DNA of 64,000 bases from an uncultured Bacteroidales bacterium (GCA_937892255.1 CALAUL010000016.1:28873-92872); one strand, 5' to 3'. Numbered from the stretch's first letter, positions 41,445 through 54,433 are shown. The notes: generated by a model not told the origin, from the letters alone. Made by a program: numbers and translations.

Positions 41445-41888
41445 ATGGCTAAAGAAGTAGAAACCTTTATCAAATTACAAGTTAAAGGTGGTGCGGCGAA
41501 TCCTTCACCTCCTATCGGTCCAGCATTGGGCTCGAAGGGCGTGAACATCATGGAATTCTGTAAGCAGTTCAATGGTAGAACGCAGGACAAGGCTGGTAAG
41601 ATTTTGCCAGTTGTGATTACGGTCTATAAGGACAAGTCATTTGACTTTGTAATTAAGACTCCGCCGGCAGCGGTACAGGTAATGGAAGCTGCTAAGGTTA
41701 AGGGAGGTTCTGCGCAACCAAATCGTCAGAAGGTTGGCTCGATAACTTGGGAACAAGTTAAGGCTATTGCTACTGATAAGATGGCTGATATGAACTGTTT
41801 TACTGTTGATTCTGCAATGAGGATGGTGGCTGGCACTGCTAGAAGTTTGGGTGTAACCGTGACAGGTGAATTCCCTAGCAATAACTAA
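41445..41888 (+). CDS. rplK: 50S ribosomal protein L11
   Basis: 147 aa with [20 protein letters not shown] and the C-terminal [11 protein letters not shown]. Part of the GTPase-associated centre of the large subunit. It begins the rplKAJL run 85 bp after nusG; I see no recognisable L1 operator in that gap. Confidence 0.98.
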   Translation: MAKEVETFIKLQVKGGAANPSPPIGPALGSKGVNIMEFCKQFNGRTQDKAGKILPVVITVYKDKSFDFVIKTPPAAVQVMEAAKVKGGSAQPNRQKVGSITWEQVKAIATDKMADMNCFTVDSAMRMVAGTARSLGVTVTGEFPSNN

Positions 41889-41907
41889 TTAATACCTTTT
41901 TGCTACA

Positions 41908-42603
41908 ATGACAAAACTAACAAAAAACAGAAAGTTAGCGTTAGCGAAAATTGAGGCCGACAAACATTATGCAATCGAGGAAGCAGCATCTTTGGTTAAG
42001 GAGATGACAACAACAAAGTTTGATGCTTCAGTAGATATTGATGTGCGTCTTGGTGTGGACCCTCGAAAGGCCAATCAGATGGTTCGTGGCGTATGTACGT
42101 TGCCACATGGATCTGGTAAGCTCGTGAGAGTATTGGTTTTGTGTACACCTGATAAAGAGGCTGAAGCTAAGGCTGCTGGTGCAGATTATGTTGGTCTTGA
42201 CGAGTATATCGAAAAGATCAAAGGTGGCTGGACTGATGTTGACGTAATTATAACAATGCCTAGTATCATGGCAAAAGTAGGTGCTCTTGGTCGAGTTCTT
42301 GGTCCACGCGGACTCATGCCGAATCCAAAGAGTGGTACAGTGACTATGGATGTGGCAAAAGCGGTAACAGAAGTTAAGGCTGGAAAGATTGATTTCAAGG
42401 TTGATAAATTTGGTATTGTTCATGCGTCTATAGCAAAGGTGTCGTTTGATCCTGCTAAGATCGTTGATAATGTTAAAGAATTTTTCAGCGTGATCATGAA
42501 ACTTAAGCCAACAGCTGCGAAGGGTACATACGTGAAGAGCGTATATATTTCGAGTACCATGAGTCCTGGTGTTCGTGTTGATATTAAATCTATAGAGGCT
42601 TAA
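41908..42603 (+). CDS. rplA: 50S ribosomal protein L1
   Basis: 231 aa. Contains [20 protein letters not shown] and the highly conserved [15 protein letters not shown]. Forms the L1 stalk and usually represses its own operon by binding mRNA; the site is not visible to me here. Confidence 0.98.
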   Translation: MTKLTKNRKLALAKIEADKHYAIEEAASLVKEMTTTKFDASVDIDVRLGVDPRKANQMVRGVCTLPHGSGKLVRVLVLCTPDKEAEAKAAGADYVGLDEYIEKIKGGWTDVDVIITMPSIMAKVGALGRVLGPRGLMPNPKSGTVTMDVAKAVTEVKAGKIDFKVDKFGIVHASIAKVSFDPAKIVDNVKEFFSVIMKLKPTAAKGTYVKSVYISSTMSPGVRVDIKSIEA

Positions 42604-42631
42604 TTGATGTTGAACATTAGAAAGTAGAATC

Positions 42632-43147
42632 ATGAGAAAGGAAGATAAAAATACTCTTATACAAAGCGTTGCAGATTTAGTTAATGAATATGCACACTTC
42701 TATGTTGTAAACATTGAAGGCCTTAACGCTGAGTTGACAAGCAATCTCCGTCGTGAGTGTTTTGCCAAGGACGTGAAATTAGTGGTTGTAAAGAACACAA
42801 TTTTCAAGACTGCTCTTAAGAATATAGAGGGTGATTTTGAAGGTTTAGAGGCCTCTTTCAAAGGCAATACAGCTATAATGTTCTCAAATGTTGGCAATGT
42901 GCCGGCAAAACTCATTAAGGAGTTCGCAGCGTCAAATGGTAAGCCAGAATTGAAAGCGGCTTACGTTGAACAGTCAGTATATGTAGGTGCTGAAAATCTT
43001 GATGCTCTTGTTGCAATTAAGAGCAAGGATGAACTCATCGCAGATATTGTCGCTCTCTTGCAATCGCCTGCTAAGAATGTTATCTCTGCACTTCAGAGTG
43101 GAGCAAATACAATTCATGGCGTCTTAGAAACATTAAGTAACAAGTAA
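42632..43147 (+). CDS. rplJ: 50S ribosomal protein L10
   Basis: 171 aa. N-terminal rRNA-binding domain ([31 protein letters not shown]) and a C-terminal helix that binds L7/L12 dimers. Base of the L10-L12 stalk. Lies 28 bp after rplA. Confidence 0.97.
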   Translation: MRKEDKNTLIQSVADLVNEYAHFYVVNIEGLNAELTSNLRRECFAKDVKLVVVKNTIFKTALKNIEGDFEGLEASFKGNTAIMFSNVGNVPAKLIKEFAASNGKPELKAAYVEQSVYVGAENLDALVAIKSKDELIADIVALLQSPAKNVISALQSGANTIHGVLETLSNK

Positions 43148-43179
43148 TTATTTTAGAAACACAATTAATTTTAAATAAA

Positions 43180-43554
43180 ATGGCAGATATTAAGAAGCTT
43201 GCAGAAGAATTGGTAAATCTTACTGTAAAAGAGGTAAACGAACTTGCAAACGTTCTTAAGGAAGAGTACGGTATTGAACCAGCAGCAGCAGCAGTAGCAG
43301 TTGCAGCTCCAGTAGCAGGCGCAGCAGGTGCAGCAGCAGAGCAGACTGAGTTTGATGTTATTTTGAAGAGTGCAGGTGCAGCTAAACTCGGTGTAGTAAA
43401 GGCTGTTAAGGAGAACGCAGGTCTTGGTCTTAAGGAGGCTAAGGAACTTGTAGACAAGGCTCCATGTGCAATTAAGGAGAAAGTTTCTAAGGACGAGGCT
43501 GAGGCATTGAAGGCTAAGTTGGAAGAAGCTGGTGCTGAGGTTGAACTTAAGTAA
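43180..43554 (+). CDS. rplL: 50S ribosomal protein L7/L12
   Basis: 124 aa. N-terminal dimerisation helices, an Ala/Pro/Val hinge (about residues 37-52), and the C-terminal factor-binding domain with [19 protein letters not shown] and LVDKAP. Recruits translation GTPases. A hairpin follows before rpoB. Confidence 0.98.
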   Translation: MADIKKLAEELVNLTVKEVNELANVLKEEYGIEPAAAAVAVAAPVAGAAGAAAEQTEFDVILKSAGAAKLGVVKAVKENAGLGLKEAKELVDKAPCAIKEKVSKDEAEALKAKLEEAGAEVELK

Positions 43555-43576
43555 TAACGATCCTTTATAAGGATTT

Positions 43577-43612
43577 GGTTTGGAGCCCCCTTAAATGGGT
43601 TCCAAACCTTTT
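43577..43612 (+). terminator. rplL-rpoB intergenic hairpin, probable attenuator
   Basis: GGTTTGGAGCCC pairs with GGGTTCCAAACC (12 bp, one G-T) around an 8-base loop, followed by only four T. Such partial terminators between rplL and rpoB commonly set a lower level of polymerase than ribosomal mRNA. Confidence 0.75.
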
Positions 43613-43649
43613 CGTGTTTTCATTATAAGTTCAATAAATTTGTCGATAA

Positions 43650-46600
43650 ATGAGTAATCCAGTGATAACCGAAAGAGTTAGTTTTTCTTCGATTAAGAAG
43701 CCGTTGGCATACAACGATTTCTTGGAAGTACAATTGAAGTCTTTCCGAGAGTTATTCCAGTTGGGGTCAACTCCGGAAGAACGTAAAAAAGAGGGGTTGT
43801 ATCAAGTATTCGTTGAGAACTTCCCCATAAATGATACGAGAAACAATTTTGTTCTCGAATTTTTGGATTATTGTATTGATCCTCCTCGATACACTATACA
43901 AGAGTGTTTAGAGCAAGGTCTTACATTCAATGTTCCTTTGAAGGCGACATTGAAGTTGTCATGTAATGACCCTGAACATGAGGATTTTGATACAGTAGTG
44001 CAAGATGTCTATTTAGGCATGATCCCTTATATGACAGAGAAGGGCAGTTTCGTTATCAATGGAGCGGAGCGTGTTGTTGTATCACAGTTGCACCGTTCGC
44101 CCGGCGTTTTCTTCAGTCAGAGTGTTCATGCAAATGGTACAAAACTATATTCTGCAAGAATTATACCTTTTAAAGGTTCTTGGATTGAATTTGCTACTGA
44201 CATAAATACTGTTATGTACGCATACATTGATCGTAAGAAAAAATTACCTGTTACGACAATGTTGCGTGCTATCGGTTTTGAGTCAGATAAAGATATACTC
44301 GAGATCTTCGGATTGGCTGATGAGGTCAAGGTAAATAAGTCTAGCCTCAAGAAATGTGTAGGTCGTAAATTGGCGGCACGTGTTCTCAAGTCATGGGTGG
44401 AGGATTTCGTAGACGAGGATACAGGTGAAGTTGTATCTATTGAACGCAATGAGGTTATTGTAGATCGAGAAACTATTCTCTTAGATGAGCATATTGAGTT
44501 GATTATTGATTCAAATGCAAAGACAATTCTTCTTCACAAGGATGGTCAGAATATTTCTGATTACTCAATTATCTATAATTCATTACAAAAGGATACCACT
44601 AACTCTGAAAAAGAAGCGGTTATTTACATTTATCGACAATTGCGAAATGCTGATCCACCAGATGAAGCAACAGCTCGTGACGTTATAGAAAAATTGTTTT
44701 TTTCAGATAAACGTTATGACTTGGGGGATGTGGGTCGATTCCGCTTAAATCAAAAGTTAAACCTTAATACTGACCCTTCGGTACGAGTTCTTACTAAGGA
44801 GGATATTGTCGAGATTATTAAGCATCTTATTGAACTTTTGAATTCAAAATCAGATGTTGATGATATAGACCACTTGAGTAACAGACGTGTAAGAACTGTT
44901 GGAGAACAGTTAGCAAACCAATTCTCTATGGGTCTCGCACGTATGGCGAGAACTATTCGTGAACGCATGAATGTTCGTGATAACGAGGTGTTTACTCCAA
45001 CCGAACTTATCAATAGTAAGACTTTGGCAACTGTAGTAAGTAGTTTTTTTGCTACTAATGCATTGTCTCAGTTTATGGACCAGACAAACCCTTTGGCGGA
45101 GGTTACTCATAAGCGTCGTATGTCTGCGTTAGGTCCGGGAGGTTTGTCTCGAGAACGAGCAGGTTTTGAGGTTCGAGACGTTCATTATACTCATTATGGT
45201 CGTCTTTGCCCAATTGAGACACCGGAAGGACCAAACATTGGACTTATATCATCTCTTACAATCTTTTCTAAGATTAATGATTTGGGCTTTATTGAGACTC
45301 CGTATCGTACTGTAAGAGATGGTAAGGTTGATATGTCTGTTGAAGGATTAAAATTCTTATCAGCAGAGGAAGAAGAGAACAAAATCATTGCGCAGGCAAC
45401 TACTCCGATGGACGAAGACGGAAACTTTGTCGTTGACAAGGTAAAGGCTCGTCAAGACAGTGATTTTCCAGTTGTGGATAAATCTGAAGTTGAGTTTATT
45501 GATGTTGCGGCCAATCAGATTGCCTCTGTTGCGTCTTCTCTTATCCCATTCTTGGAGCATGATGATGCCAATCGTGCACTCATGGGTTCAAACATGATGC
45601 GTCAGGCGGTACCTCTATTGACATGCGAAGCTCCTATTGTTGGAACAGGTTTGGAAGAGCCAATCATTCGTTTCTCTCGTACACAAATAACAGCAGAAAA
45701 AGACGGTGTTGTTGATTATGTAGATGCAAATGAGATAGTTGTTCGATATGATTATACAGATAATGAACGTTTTGTCAGTTTTGACGGCGATACAAAACGT
45801 TACGTTCTTCCGAAGTTTCAAAAGACAAACCAAAGCACATGTATAGACCTTCGTCCAATTGTTAAGAGGGGACAGCGAGTGGTAGCAGGTCAGGTTCTTA
45901 CAGAGGGATATTCTACGAACAATGGAGAGTTAGCATTGGGTAAGAATTTGAAGGTAGCATTCATGCCTTGGAAAGGTTACAACTTCGAGGATGCAATAGT
46001 GATTTCGGAACGTATAGTACGTGAAGATGTCTTTACTTCAGTTCATGTCGACGAGTATTCGTTGGAAGTTCGCGATACTAAGCGAGGAATGGAAGAACTT
46101 ACGTCAGATATTCCAAATGTAAGTGAGGAAGCGACAAAAGACCTTGACGAAAATGGAATAATTCGTATTGGCGCTCATGTTAAGCCAGGAGATATTATGA
46201 TTGGAAAAATCACTCCTAAGGGCGAGAGCGATCCAACGCCGGAAGAGAAACTTCTTCGTGCAATCTTTGGAGACAAAGCAGGAGACGTAAAAGATGCGTC
46301 ATTGAAGGCGAATCCATCATTAAGAGGTGTGATTATTGACCGACGTTTGTTCTCTCGCAAGACAAAAGATCGTAAATCTCGTTCTTCTGAAAAAGCAGAA
46401 CTTGCAAAGATTGACGAAGAGTTCAATGAGAGTGTACTCCTATTATTAGGTCGTTTGCTTGGCAAATTAATGACTCTTCTTAATGGCAAGACATCGCAAG
46501 GCGTTAAAGATTATTATGGCGTTGACGTGGTGGCTAAGGGTGTTAAATTTACTGAAAGCATTTTGTCTCAGATTAACTATTTGACTGTCAATCCTGCAAA

Positions 46601-47462
46601 GTGGACAACAGATAAAGAAAAGAATGAACTTATCTATGCTGTTATTCACAATTACAGAATGAAATATAAGGAGTGTGAGGCAATCGAAAAACGTAAGAAG
46701 TACAATGTTACCATCGGTGACGAATTGCCAAATGGTATTATGCAACTTGCTAAGATCTATATAGCCAAGAAGCGTAAGATCCGTGTGGGAGATAAGATGG
46801 CCGGACGACATGGTAACAAGGGTATAGTATCTCGTGTTGTGCGATTGGAGGATATGCCATTTCTTGAGGATGGTACACCTGTAGATATTGTCCTCAATCC
46901 GTTAGGTGTGCCTTCACGTATGAACCTAGGGCAGATATATGAAACAGTTCTTGGATGGGCAGGTCATGTGTTAGGCTTGAAATTTGCTACACCGGTCTTT
47001 GATGGAGCAACGCTTGACGATATTCAGAAGTACACAAGAAAAGCAGGAGTGCCAGATGTAGGAAGAACATACTTGTTCGATGGAGGAACGGGAGAACGTT
47101 TCCACCAGCCAGCAACTGTAGGTGTCGTGTATATGCTCAAACTTGGTCATATGGTTGACGACAAGATGCATGCACGTTCTATTGGTCCGTACTCTTTGAT
47201 TACGCAACAGCCTCTTGGTGGTAAAGCACAATTTGGAGGACAGCGTTTTGGAGAGATGGAGGTTTGGGCACTCGAAGCATTTGGAGCTGCTAATATTCTA
47301 CAAGAGATTTTGACTGTTAAGTCAGATGATGTTGTAGGTCGAGCTAAGGCTTACGAAGCAATAGTTAAGGGAGATTTAATGCCGACGCCAGGTATACCGG
47401 AATCACTTAACGTATTGTTGCATGAAATGCGAGGCTTAGGCTTGAGTGTGACTTTGGATTAA
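43650..47462 (+). CDS. rpoB: DNA-directed RNA polymerase subunit beta
   Basis: 1270 aa, the normal size for Bacteroidales. Recognisable regions: rifampicin cluster ([35 protein letters not shown]), [24 protein letters not shown], and the C-terminal [19 protein letters not shown]. The rifampicin region looks wild-type by eye. A TAAATTTG at 43635-43642 could be a weak internal -7 element. Confidence 0.99.
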   Translation: MSNPVITERVSFSSIKKPLAYNDFLEVQLKSFRELFQLGSTPEERKKEGLYQVFVENFPINDTRNNFVLEFLDYCIDPPRYTIQECLEQGLTFNVPLKATLKLSCNDPEHEDFDTVVQDVYLGMIPYMTEKGSFVINGAERVVVSQLHRSPGVFFSQSVHANGTKLYSARIIPFKGSWIEFATDINTVMYAYIDRKKKLPVTTMLRAIGFESDKDILEIFGLADEVKVNKSSLKKCVGRKLAARVLKSWVEDFVDEDTGEVVSIERNEVIVDRETILLDEHIELIIDSNAKTILLHKDGQNISDYSIIYNSLQKDTTNSEKEAVIYIYRQLRNADPPDEATARDVIEKLFFSDKRYDLGDVGRFRLNQKLNLNTDPSVRVLTKEDIVEIIKHLIELLNSKSDVDDIDHLSNRRVRTVGEQLANQFSMGLARMARTIRERMNVRDNEVFTPTELINSKTLATVVSSFFATNALSQFMDQTNPLAEVTHKRRMSALGPGGLSRERAGFEVRDVHYTHYGRLCPIETPEGPNIGLISSLTIFSKINDLGFIETPYRTVRDGKVDMSVEGLKFLSAEEEENKIIAQATTPMDEDGNFVVDKVKARQDSDFPVVDKSEVEFIDVAANQIASVASSLIPFLEHDDANRALMGSNMMRQAVPLLTCEAPIVGTGLEEPIIRFSRTQITAEKDGVVDYVDANEIVVRYDYTDNERFVSFDGDTKRYVLPKFQKTNQSTCIDLRPIVKRGQRVVAGQVLTEGYSTNNGELALGKNLKVAFMPWKGYNFEDAIVISERIVREDVFTSVHVDEYSLEVRDTKRGMEELTSDIPNVSEEATKDLDENGIIRIGAHVKPGDIMIGKITPKGESDPTPEEKLLRAIFGDKAGDVKDASLKANPSLRGVIIDRRLFSRKTKDRKSRSSEKAELAKIDEEFNESVLLLLGRLLGKLMTLLNGKTSQGVKDYYGVDVVAKGVKFTESILSQINYLTVNPAKWTTDKEKNELIYAVIHNYRMKYKECEAIEKRKKYNVTIGDELPNGIMQLAKIYIAKKRKIRVGDKMAGRHGNKGIVSRVVRLEDMPFLEDGTPVDIVLNPLGVPSRMNLGQIYETVLGWAGHVLGLKFATPVFDGATLDDIQKYTRKAGVPDVGRTYLFDGGTGERFHQPATVGVVYMLKLGHMVDDKMHARSIGPYSLITQQPLGGKAQFGGQRFGEMEVWALEAFGAANILQEILTVKSDDVVGRAKAYEAIVKGDLMPTPGIPESLNVLLHEMRGLGLSVTLD

Positions 47463-47479
47463 TCAAATTTTGTAAATAT

Positions 47480-47506
47480 GGAAGTTGGGTTAAAACCCCG
47501 ACTTCC
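47480..47506 (+). other. rpoB-rpoC intergenic hairpin
   Basis: GGAAGT pairs with ACTTCC and an inner GGGT with ACCC, with one T-G pair and a bulged C. No T run follows, so it is not a terminator; it may be an RNA-processing or stability element. Confidence 0.5.
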
Positions 47507-47547
47507 TATACATACCCGTAAGGGACAATATTAAATACTGTCAAAAT

Positions 47548-50500
47548 ATGGCATTTAGAAGAGACCAAAAAAATAGAAGTAACTTTTCAAAGATCTCAAT
47601 TGGATTAGCATCTCCGGAAGAGATTCTTGAAATGTCGAGTGGAGAGGTTCTCAAGCCTGAGACTATCAACTATAGAACATATAAACCGGAACGTGATGGT
47701 TTGTTTTGTGAGCGCATATTCGGACCTGTGAAGGATTACGAGTGTCACTGCGGAAAGTACAAACGTATTCGATATAGAGGTATCGTATGTGATCGTTGTG
47801 GAGTCGAGGTGACGGAGAAGAAGGTCCGTCGTGAGCGAATGGGGCATATCTCGCTCGTTGTTCCGGTAGCGCATATTTGGTATTTTAAATCGTTGCCAAA
47901 CAAGATAGGCTATCTCTTAGGTCTACCTACTAAAAAGTTAGACGCTATCATTTATTATGAGCGTTATGTTGTTATTCAGCCGGGTATTAAAGCTGAAGAT
48001 GGGATAAACACCTTGGATTTCCTTACAGAGGAAGAATATTTGGATATTTTGGACACGTTGCCAAGAGAGAACCAATATCTTGAAGATGATGATCCAAACA
48101 AGTTTATTGCCAAGATGGGAGCAGAAGCATTGGATTTGCTTTTGCAACGTGTGGATTTGGATGATTTATCATACACTCTCAGAGACAGAGCAAATAACGA
48201 GACTTCTCAGCAGCGTAAAAATGAAGCTTTGAAACGTTTGCAAGTCGTTGAGTCGTTCCGTGAATCAAAAGGAGCAAATAAGCCCGAGTGGATGATATTG
48301 AAAGTTGTTCCTGTTATTCCACCGGAATTGCGTCCTCTTGTGCCTCTTGATGGAGGTCGTTTTGCGACTTCAGATTTGAACGATTTGTATCGTCGTGTTA
48401 TTATTCGAAACAATCGTTTGAAACGTCTTATAGAGATTAAGGCTCCGGAAGTCATTTTGCGTAATGAAAAGCGCATGTTACAAGAGGCAGTCGATTCGTT
48501 GTTTGATAATTCTCGTAAGTCGAATGCGGTTAAAACTGATTCAAATCGTGCTTTGAAGTCTCTTTCTGATAGTTTGAAAGGTAAGCAAGGTCGATTCCGT
48601 CAGAATTTGCTTGGTAAGCGTGTCGACTATTCTGCCCGTTCTGTTATCGTTGTTGGTCCAGAACTTCGTATGCATGAATGTGGTCTTCCAAAAGACATGG
48701 CAGCGGAGCTATACAAACCGTTTATTATTCGTAAACTCATCGAGCGAGGAATAGTTAAGACAGTAAAGTCTGCTAAAAAGATAGTAGACAAGAAATCACC
48801 TGTTGTGTGGGATATCTTGGAGAATGTGATGAAGAATCATCCGGTATTGCTTAACCGTGCTCCGACTCTTCACCGTCTTGGTATACAGGCGTTCCAACCG
48901 AAGATGATTGAGGGTAAGGCTATTCAGTTGCATCCGCTTGCAACATCTGCATTCAACGCCGACTTCGATGGTGACCAGATGGCCGTTCATTTGCCTCTTG
49001 GCAATGCAGCAATATTGGAAGCTCAGTTGTTGATGTTGGCTTCTCATAATATCTTGAATCCTGCAAATGGTGCTCCGATTGCGGTCCCATCACAAGACAT
49101 GGTATTAGGTTTGTATTATATCACAAAGCCACGACCAGGAGCGAAGGGAGAAGGATTGGTATTCTATTCGCCAGAAGAGGCAGAAATTGCATACAACGAG
49201 AAGAAGGCTGATTTGCACGCAAAGGTTAAAGTTAGAACTTATGATCTTAATGCAAGAGGAGAACGCGAACTTCAACTTATAGATACTACGATAGGACGTA
49301 TTTTATTTAATAAATATGTTCCGAAGGAGGTTGGTTATATCAACGTTCTTATTACGAAGAAGTCACTTCGTGACATTATTACAAAAGTTCAGAAGTCTTG
49401 TGGTATTCCTGCAACAGCAGATTTCCTTGATGCCATCAAGAACTTGGGTTATCGAATGGCATTTGAGGGTGGTCTTTCGTTCAATCTCTCAGACGTTATC
49501 ATTCCAGAAGAGAAAGAAGGAATGGTTAATAAAGGGTATGAGGCAGTATCAGAGGTGATGGACAACTATAATATGGGTTTCATCACAAACAATGAGCGAT
49601 ACAACCAGATTATTGATATATGGACGCACGTCAATGCAGATTTGACGACAACGCTAATGAAGCAGTTGAGCAGTGACCGTCAAGGCTTCAACTCTGTATA
49701 TATGATGCTCGACTCAGGAGCTCGTGGTTCAAAGGAGCAGATTCGTCAGCTTTGTGGTATGCGAGGACTTATGGCTAAACCTCAAAAGGCAGGAGCAGAA
49801 GGTGGGCAGATTATTGAGAACCCGATTCTTTCTAACTTTAAGGAGGGACTTTCGGTGTTGGAGTACTTTATTTCAACACATGGTGCTCGTAAGGGTCTTG
49901 CCGATACTGCGTTGAAGACAGCCGATGCTGGATATTTAACACGTCGATTGGTCGATGTCTCTAATGACGTCATCATCACAAGTGAAGACTGCGGTACTTT
50001 GCGAGGTCTGACATGTACAGCCATAAAGAATAACGATGATGAGATAGCGTCTTTGTACGAACGCATTCTTGGACGAGTATCAGTTCACGATGTTTTTCAT
50101 CCTGAGACAGGCGAGTTGATAGTACATTCAGGAGAAGAGATTGACGAGGCAAAGGCTAAGATTATTGAAGATTCACCTATTGAACGCGTTGAGATACGTT
50201 CGGTTCTTACTTGTGAGTCGAAGAAGGGCGTTTGTGCTAAGTGTTACGGTCGAAACCTTGCTACAGGAAAGATGGTTCATCTTGGTGAAGCAGTTGGTGT
50301 CATCGCTGCACAGTCAATTGGCGAGCCTGGCACACAGCTTACTCTTCGTACATTCCACGTCGGTGGTGTTGCGGGTAACGTTTCTTCTGATGCTTCTATT
50401 GTATCTAAGTATGACGGTATTATCGAAATTGACGATATAAGAAGTGTTTCATATACAAACGAATCAGGTCAAGAATATGACGTTGTTGTAAGCCGTTTGA

Positions 50501-51813
50501 CAGAGTTACGCATTATCGATAAGAATACCAAGATCGCACTTGCTACTCACCCTATACCTTATGCCGCACACTTGTTTGTTAAAGCAGGTCAGGAAGTTAA
50601 AAAGGGTGATCAAATCTGTGAGTGGGATCCATATAATGCACCTATTGTTTCAGAGTTCTCAGGTAAAGTGCAATTTGAGAACTTGATAGAAGGTGTGACA
50701 TATAAGGAAGAGTCAGATGAACAGACAGGTTATTCAGAGAAAGTTATCATAGAAGCAAAGGATAGTCGCTCTAAGATAATGACACCTTCTATAAACATCG
50801 TTGACAAAGGAGTAGTCGTTAAACAGTATAATCTTGCTTTGGGAGCACACGTGGCTGTTTCTGACGGAGAAGAGATAAAGGCCGGAGAAATAGTATCTAA
50901 GACACCTCGTTCAGCAGGTAAAGCGGGTGATATTACAGGTGGTCTTCCTCGTGTTACAGAGTTGTTCGAAGCACGTAATCCATCTAACCCTGCTGTCGTT
51001 GCTGAAATTGATGGCGAGATAAGCTATGGTAGAATTAAGCGTGGAAACAGAGAAATAAAGGTTACATCTAAGACCGGAGAGTCGAAAACATACCTTGTTT
51101 CTATGTCTAAGCAAATCTTGGTTCAAGAGAACGATTACGTGCGTGCTGGAACTCCTCTTTCTGAGGGTGCAATTACTCCATCGGATATCTTGGCTATCAA
51201 GGGCCCTACTGCCGTTCAGGAGTATATCGTAAACGAGGTTCAGGATGTATATCGTCTTCAGGGTGTTAAGATTAACGACAAACACTTCGAGATTATCGTT
51301 CGTCAAATGATGCGCAAGGTAGAAATTGAGGATCCGGGCGACACAAGATTCCTTGAGAAGGAAGTTGTTGATAAGATTGACTTCATGGAGGAAAACGATA
51401 ATCTTTGGGGTCAGAAGGTTGTCCTAAATGCTGGCGATTCTACTACATTGAAAGCTGGTCAGATAGTGACAACTCGTCGTCTTCGTGATGAAAACTCACA
51501 GCTTAAGCGCAAAGACCTCAAGTTAGTCGAAGCTCGTGATGCTGTGCCTGCGACATCAAGTCAGATACTTCAAGGTATCACTCGAGCTGCTTTGGGAACT
51601 AAGAGCTTCATGTCTGCAGCTTCGTTCCAGGAAACAACTAAAGTTCTCAATGAGGCCGCGATTCAAGGTAAACGCGATACTCTTGACGGCTTGAAAGAGA
51701 ACGTTATTTGCGGACATTTGATTCCAGCCGGAACAGGTACTCGAGGTTTAGGTGATGTCGTTGTCGCATCGAAAGAAGATTATGAACAAATGGTAGGAGT
51801 AAGAGAACATTAA
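47548..51813 (+). CDS. rpoC: DNA-directed RNA polymerase subunit beta'
   Basis: 1421 aa. The zinc ribbon [19 protein letters not shown] is near the N-terminus. The catalytic motif [12 protein letters not shown] holds the metal-binding Asp residues 472, 474 and 476. The bridge-helix/trigger-loop region ([19 protein letters not shown]) and the second zinc site ([13 protein letters not shown]) are present. Lies 85 bp after rpoB. Confidence 0.99.
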   Translation: MAFRRDQKNRSNFSKISIGLASPEEILEMSSGEVLKPETINYRTYKPERDGLFCERIFGPVKDYECHCGKYKRIRYRGIVCDRCGVEVTEKKVRRERMGHISLVVPVAHIWYFKSLPNKIGYLLGLPTKKLDAIIYYERYVVIQPGIKAEDGINTLDFLTEEEYLDILDTLPRENQYLEDDDPNKFIAKMGAEALDLLLQRVDLDDLSYTLRDRANNETSQQRKNEALKRLQVVESFRESKGANKPEWMILKVVPVIPPELRPLVPLDGGRFATSDLNDLYRRVIIRNNRLKRLIEIKAPEVILRNEKRMLQEAVDSLFDNSRKSNAVKTDSNRALKSLSDSLKGKQGRFRQNLLGKRVDYSARSVIVVGPELRMHECGLPKDMAAELYKPFIIRKLIERGIVKTVKSAKKIVDKKSPVVWDILENVMKNHPVLLNRAPTLHRLGIQAFQPKMIEGKAIQLHPLATSAFNADFDGDQMAVHLPLGNAAILEAQLLMLASHNILNPANGAPIAVPSQDMVLGLYYITKPRPGAKGEGLVFYSPEEAEIAYNEKKADLHAKVKVRTYDLNARGERELQLIDTTIGRILFNKYVPKEVGYINVLITKKSLRDIITKVQKSCGIPATADFLDAIKNLGYRMAFEGGLSFNLSDVIIPEEKEGMVNKGYEAVSEVMDNYNMGFITNNERYNQIIDIWTHVNADLTTTLMKQLSSDRQGFNSVYMMLDSGARGSKEQIRQLCGMRGLMAKPQKAGAEGGQIIENPILSNFKEGLSVLEYFISTHGARKGLADTALKTADAGYLTRRLVDVSNDVIITSEDCGTLRGLTCTAIKNNDDEIASLYERILGRVSVHDVFHPETGELIVHSGEEIDEAKAKIIEDSPIERVEIRSVLTCESKKGVCAKCYGRNLATGKMVHLGEAVGVIAAQSIGEPGTQLTLRTFHVGGVAGNVSSDASIVSKYDGIIEIDDIRSVSYTNESGQEYDVVVSRLTELRIIDKNTKIALATHPIPYAAHLFVKAGQEVKKGDQICEWDPYNAPIVSEFSGKVQFENLIEGVTYKEESDEQTGYSEKVIIEAKDSRSKIMTPSINIVDKGVVVKQYNLALGAHVAVSDGEEIKAGEIVSKTPRSAGKAGDITGGLPRVTELFEARNPSNPAVVAEIDGEISYGRIKRGNREIKVTSKTGESKTYLVSMSKQILVQENDYVRAGTPLSEGAITPSDILAIKGPTAVQEYIVNEVQDVYRLQGVKINDKHFEIIVRQMMRKVEIEDPGDTRFLEKEVVDKIDFMEENDNLWGQKVVLNAGDSTTLKAGQIVTTRRLRDENSQLKRKDLKLVEARDAVPATSSQILQGITRAALGTKSFMSAASFQETTKVLNEAAIQGKRDTLDGLKENVICGHLIPAGTGTRGLGDVVVASKEDYEQMVGVREH

Positions 51814-51830
51814 ACAAAACTTCTATATTG

Positions 51831-51866
51831 AAAAAGTTTACCCGTCTCAGATGGGTAAACTTTTTT
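51831..51866 (+). terminator. Rho-independent terminator after rpoC
   Basis: AAAAAGTTTACCC pairs with GGGTAAACTTTTT; the T run follows as part of and after the stem. It ends the rpl/rpo transcript 17 bp after rpoC. Confidence 0.93.
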
Positions 51867-51953
51867 ATTTCTATATGCATCAATAATGTTTTTCCTCTTT
51901 TATATGGTTGTTTTTAAAAAAAACGCTATTTTTATGCAGTCTACATAGATGGT

Positions 51954-52415
51954 ATGGAACAGAAACATTCACAAAATAGGGAAACTGTCAAGCAGTTGTT
52001 TACGAAATATCTGCAAGAGCACGGACATCGAAAAACTCCAGAACGATATGCAATATTAGATGAAATATATAGTCGAAACGGGCATTTCGATATCGAGAGT
52101 TTATATTCTTTTATGAAGATGAAAAATTATAGAGTAAGTCGTGCTACGTTGTACAATACAATAGATTTGCTGTTAGATTGCAAATTGGTTGTAAAGCATC
52201 AGTTCGGGAAGAATATAGCCCAATTTGAGAGGGCTTACGAAATAAAACTTCACGATCATCTGATCTGTATGAAGTGTGGCTCTGTAACAGAGGTCGCAGA
52301 CCAATCGATACAGCAGCATATTGACACAATCGGACAACAGAACGACTTTCAAATATCTCATCATTCGTTGTATATTTATGGGTATTGTAATGAATGTCGA
52401 GACAAAAATGTTTAG
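51954..52415 (+). CDS. Fur-family transcriptional regulator
   Basis: 153 aa. N-terminal winged helix ([23 protein letters not shown], with recognition helix [15 protein letters not shown]) and a C-terminal metal-binding dimerisation domain with [10 protein letters not shown] and GYCNEC (four Cys, likely structural zinc). Could be an iron (Fur), peroxide (PerR) or zinc sensor; sequence alone does not settle it. A possible promoter (TTG 51908-51910, TATTTTTA 51927-51934) has a short 16-bp spacing. Confidence 0.9.
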   Translation: MEQKHSQNRETVKQLFTKYLQEHGHRKTPERYAILDEIYSRNGHFDIESLYSFMKMKNYRVSRATLYNTIDLLLDCKLVVKHQFGKNIAQFERAYEIKLHDHLICMKCGSVTEVADQSIQQHIDTIGQQNDFQISHHSLYIYGYCNECRDKNV

Positions 52416-52441
52416 ACTCAGTATAAAATACGAAACAATTA

Positions 52442-52472
52442 TTTGTTTTTCTGTAATTATAATGTAACTTTA
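52442..52472 (+). promoter_or_regulatory. Promoter of purA
   Basis: TTTG at 52442-52445, 19 bp spacer, TAACTTTA at 52465-52472 (one change from TAnnTTTG). The leader is about 55 bases. Confidence 0.65.
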
Positions 52473-52533
52473 CACATCGGAATCTTAGACACTCTAAGGG
52501 TCCGTTTTTTTGTGATATAACGATACTAAAGGC

Positions 52534-53805
52534 ATGAAAGTAGATGTATTGCTTGGCCTCCAGTGGGGCGATGAAGGAAAGGGTAAAATAGTTGATGTAC
52601 TGACTCCTCAGTATGAAATAGTGACTCGTTTTCAAGGAGGTCCAAATGCAGGTCATACTCTTGAGTTTGAAGGTGAAAAGTATGTCTTGCGTTCTGTCCC
52701 TTCTGGAATATTTCAGGGTGGGAAAACGAATGTGATTGGTAACGGTGTTGTTTTAGATCCGGCCCTTTTTAAAGCTGAGGTCGAACAACTCGAACAGACA
52801 GGGCATGACTTGACCCAACGTCTCTATATAAGTCGCAAGGCTCACCTTATTCTCCCTACACATCGCTTGTTGGATGCAGCTTACGAATCAGCAAAAGGCG
52901 CAGGAAAGATCGGTACAACAGGCAAGGGTATCGGTCCGACATACACCGACAAAATAAGCCGTAATGGCCTTCGTGTAGGCGATATCGAAAACAACTTCGA
53001 AGAGAAATACAATGCAGCTATTGCTCGTCACAAGGAGATATTGTCGCATTACAATTATCCCCTCGATTCGTTAGCTAAAATTGAAAAAGAATGGCTTGCC
53101 GGAGTAGAGAAGCTCAAACAATATAAGTTCATCGACTCTGAACACCTCATTAATCGTACTCTTCAGGAGGGTAAAAAAGTCTTGGCAGAGGGTGCACAAG
53201 GTACTCTTTTGGATATTGACTTTGGCTCATATCCTTTTGTTACCTCATCAAATACTGTTTGTGCAGGAGCTTGCACAGGTTTGGGTGTCGCTCCGAATAA
53301 GATTGGAGATGTATATGGTATCTTCAAAGCATATTGTACTCGTGTAGGCTCAGGACCTTTCCCTACAGAGCTGGAAGATGAGACGGGAGAAGAGTTGCGT
53401 AAGCTTGGACATGAATTTGGTGCCGTTACGGGTCGTGCTCGCCGTTGTGGTTGGATTGACCTCGTGGCATTGAAATACGCTGTCATGATTAACGGTGTGA
53501 CAAAACTCATCATGATGAAGAGCGATGTCCTTGATGGTTTTGATACTATCAAAGCTTGTGTGGCATACAAATACAAAGGAGAAGAGACTTCTGACTTCCC
53601 TTTCGACATAACAGAAGGTGTAGAGCCTATATACATCGACTTTGACGGTTGGAAGTGTGATATGACAAAGATGACTTCAGAAAACGAATTCCCCGAGGAA
53701 TACAACGCTTATTTGAGTTATATCGAGGAATATCTCGGGGTGCCTATTGCATTTGTCAGCGTGGGACCGGACAGAGAACAGACTATTCAAAGAGGTCAGG
53801 ATTAA
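52534..53805 (+). CDS. purA: Adenylosuccinate synthetase
   Basis: 423 aa. Joins IMP and aspartate using GTP; its product is cleaved by PurB, also encoded in this window. QWGDEGKGK is the N-terminal GTP/catalytic loop, FQGGPNAGHT follows, and GTTGKGIGPTYTDK and TGRARRCGWID are family signatures. Own promoter upstream and terminator downstream. Confidence 0.98.
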   Translation: MKVDVLLGLQWGDEGKGKIVDVLTPQYEIVTRFQGGPNAGHTLEFEGEKYVLRSVPSGIFQGGKTNVIGNGVVLDPALFKAEVEQLEQTGHDLTQRLYISRKAHLILPTHRLLDAAYESAKGAGKIGTTGKGIGPTYTDKISRNGLRVGDIENNFEEKYNAAIARHKEILSHYNYPLDSLAKIEKEWLAGVEKLKQYKFIDSEHLINRTLQEGKKVLAEGAQGTLLDIDFGSYPFVTSSNTVCAGACTGLGVAPNKIGDVYGIFKAYCTRVGSGPFPTELEDETGEELRKLGHEFGAVTGRARRCGWIDLVALKYAVMINGVTKLIMMKSDVLDGFDTIKACVAYKYKGEETSDFPFDITEGVEPIYIDFDGWKCDMTKMTSENEFPEEYNAYLSYIEEYLGVPIAFVSVGPDREQTIQRGQD

Positions 53806-53830
53806 ACATCGGAATTACTCCACAATATAT

Positions 53831-53862
53831 AGGGTATGACGCTTTTGTTGTACCCTTTTTTT
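53831..53862 (+). terminator. Rho-independent terminator after purA
   Basis: AGGGTA pairs with TACCCT around a 14-base loop that can pair further, followed by eight T. It lies 25 bp after purA and just before the next gene. Confidence 0.75.
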
Positions 53863-53866
53863 ATAG

Positions 53867-54415
53867 ATGTGTATGATTGAACAGAAAGCAAAACTCCGAA
53901 AATACATCAAAAATCTTGTCGGGCAATTGACCAAAGAGGAAGCAGAAAGAGCTTCTTCTGTAGTGCAAGAGAAGTTGTTGGCTGATGACAGACTGCGAGA
54001 TAGTCATAATGTTGTTGTGTTCTGGTCGATGGCTGATGAGATATATACCCCGTCTATCATAGATATCTTGTCAAAAGAGCAAAAGGTGTATCTCCCCGTT
54101 ATCGTTGGCGACGACTTGGAGTTCAGACTATACGAGGGACGTTCCAAGATGTTCCCCGATGCTAAATACGGTATTTTAGAACCGACAAGCGATGTTGTCT
54201 TGTCTATGAATGCACCCTCTACCACAATCATTGTGCCCGGAGTTGCTTTCACGTCAGATGGCTGTCGTATGGGGCGCGGAAGAGGTTATTATGACCGAAT
54301 GTTATTTCTCTTCCCTGATGCATATAAGATAGGTATTTGCTACGAATGTCAGATTGTTGCGTCTCTACCTATAGAGTCTCATGACATCGTGATGGACGCT
54401 GTCTTCTTTGGTTGA
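53867..54415 (+). CDS. 5-formyltetrahydrofolate cyclo-ligase
   Basis: 182 aa. Converts 5-formyl-THF to 5,10-methenyl-THF with ATP, salvaging folate. The C-terminal GCRMGRGRGYYDR is the phosphate-binding signature, and N-terminal KAKLRKYIKNL is typical. ATG 53873 (MIEQKAKLRKY) is an alternative start. The gene starts directly after the purA terminator, so its own transcription signal is unclear. The next gene is convergent, 18 bp away. Confidence 0.93.
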   Translation: MCMIEQKAKLRKYIKNLVGQLTKEEAERASSVVQEKLLADDRLRDSHNVVVFWSMADEIYTPSIIDILSKEQKVYLPVIVGDDLEFRLYEGRSKMFPDAKYGILEPTSDVVLSMNAPSTTIIVPGVAFTSDGCRMGRGRGYYDRMLFLFPDAYKIGICYECQIVASLPIESHDIVMDAVFFG

Positions 54416-54433
54416 GGGAGGTGTAGAGTAGAG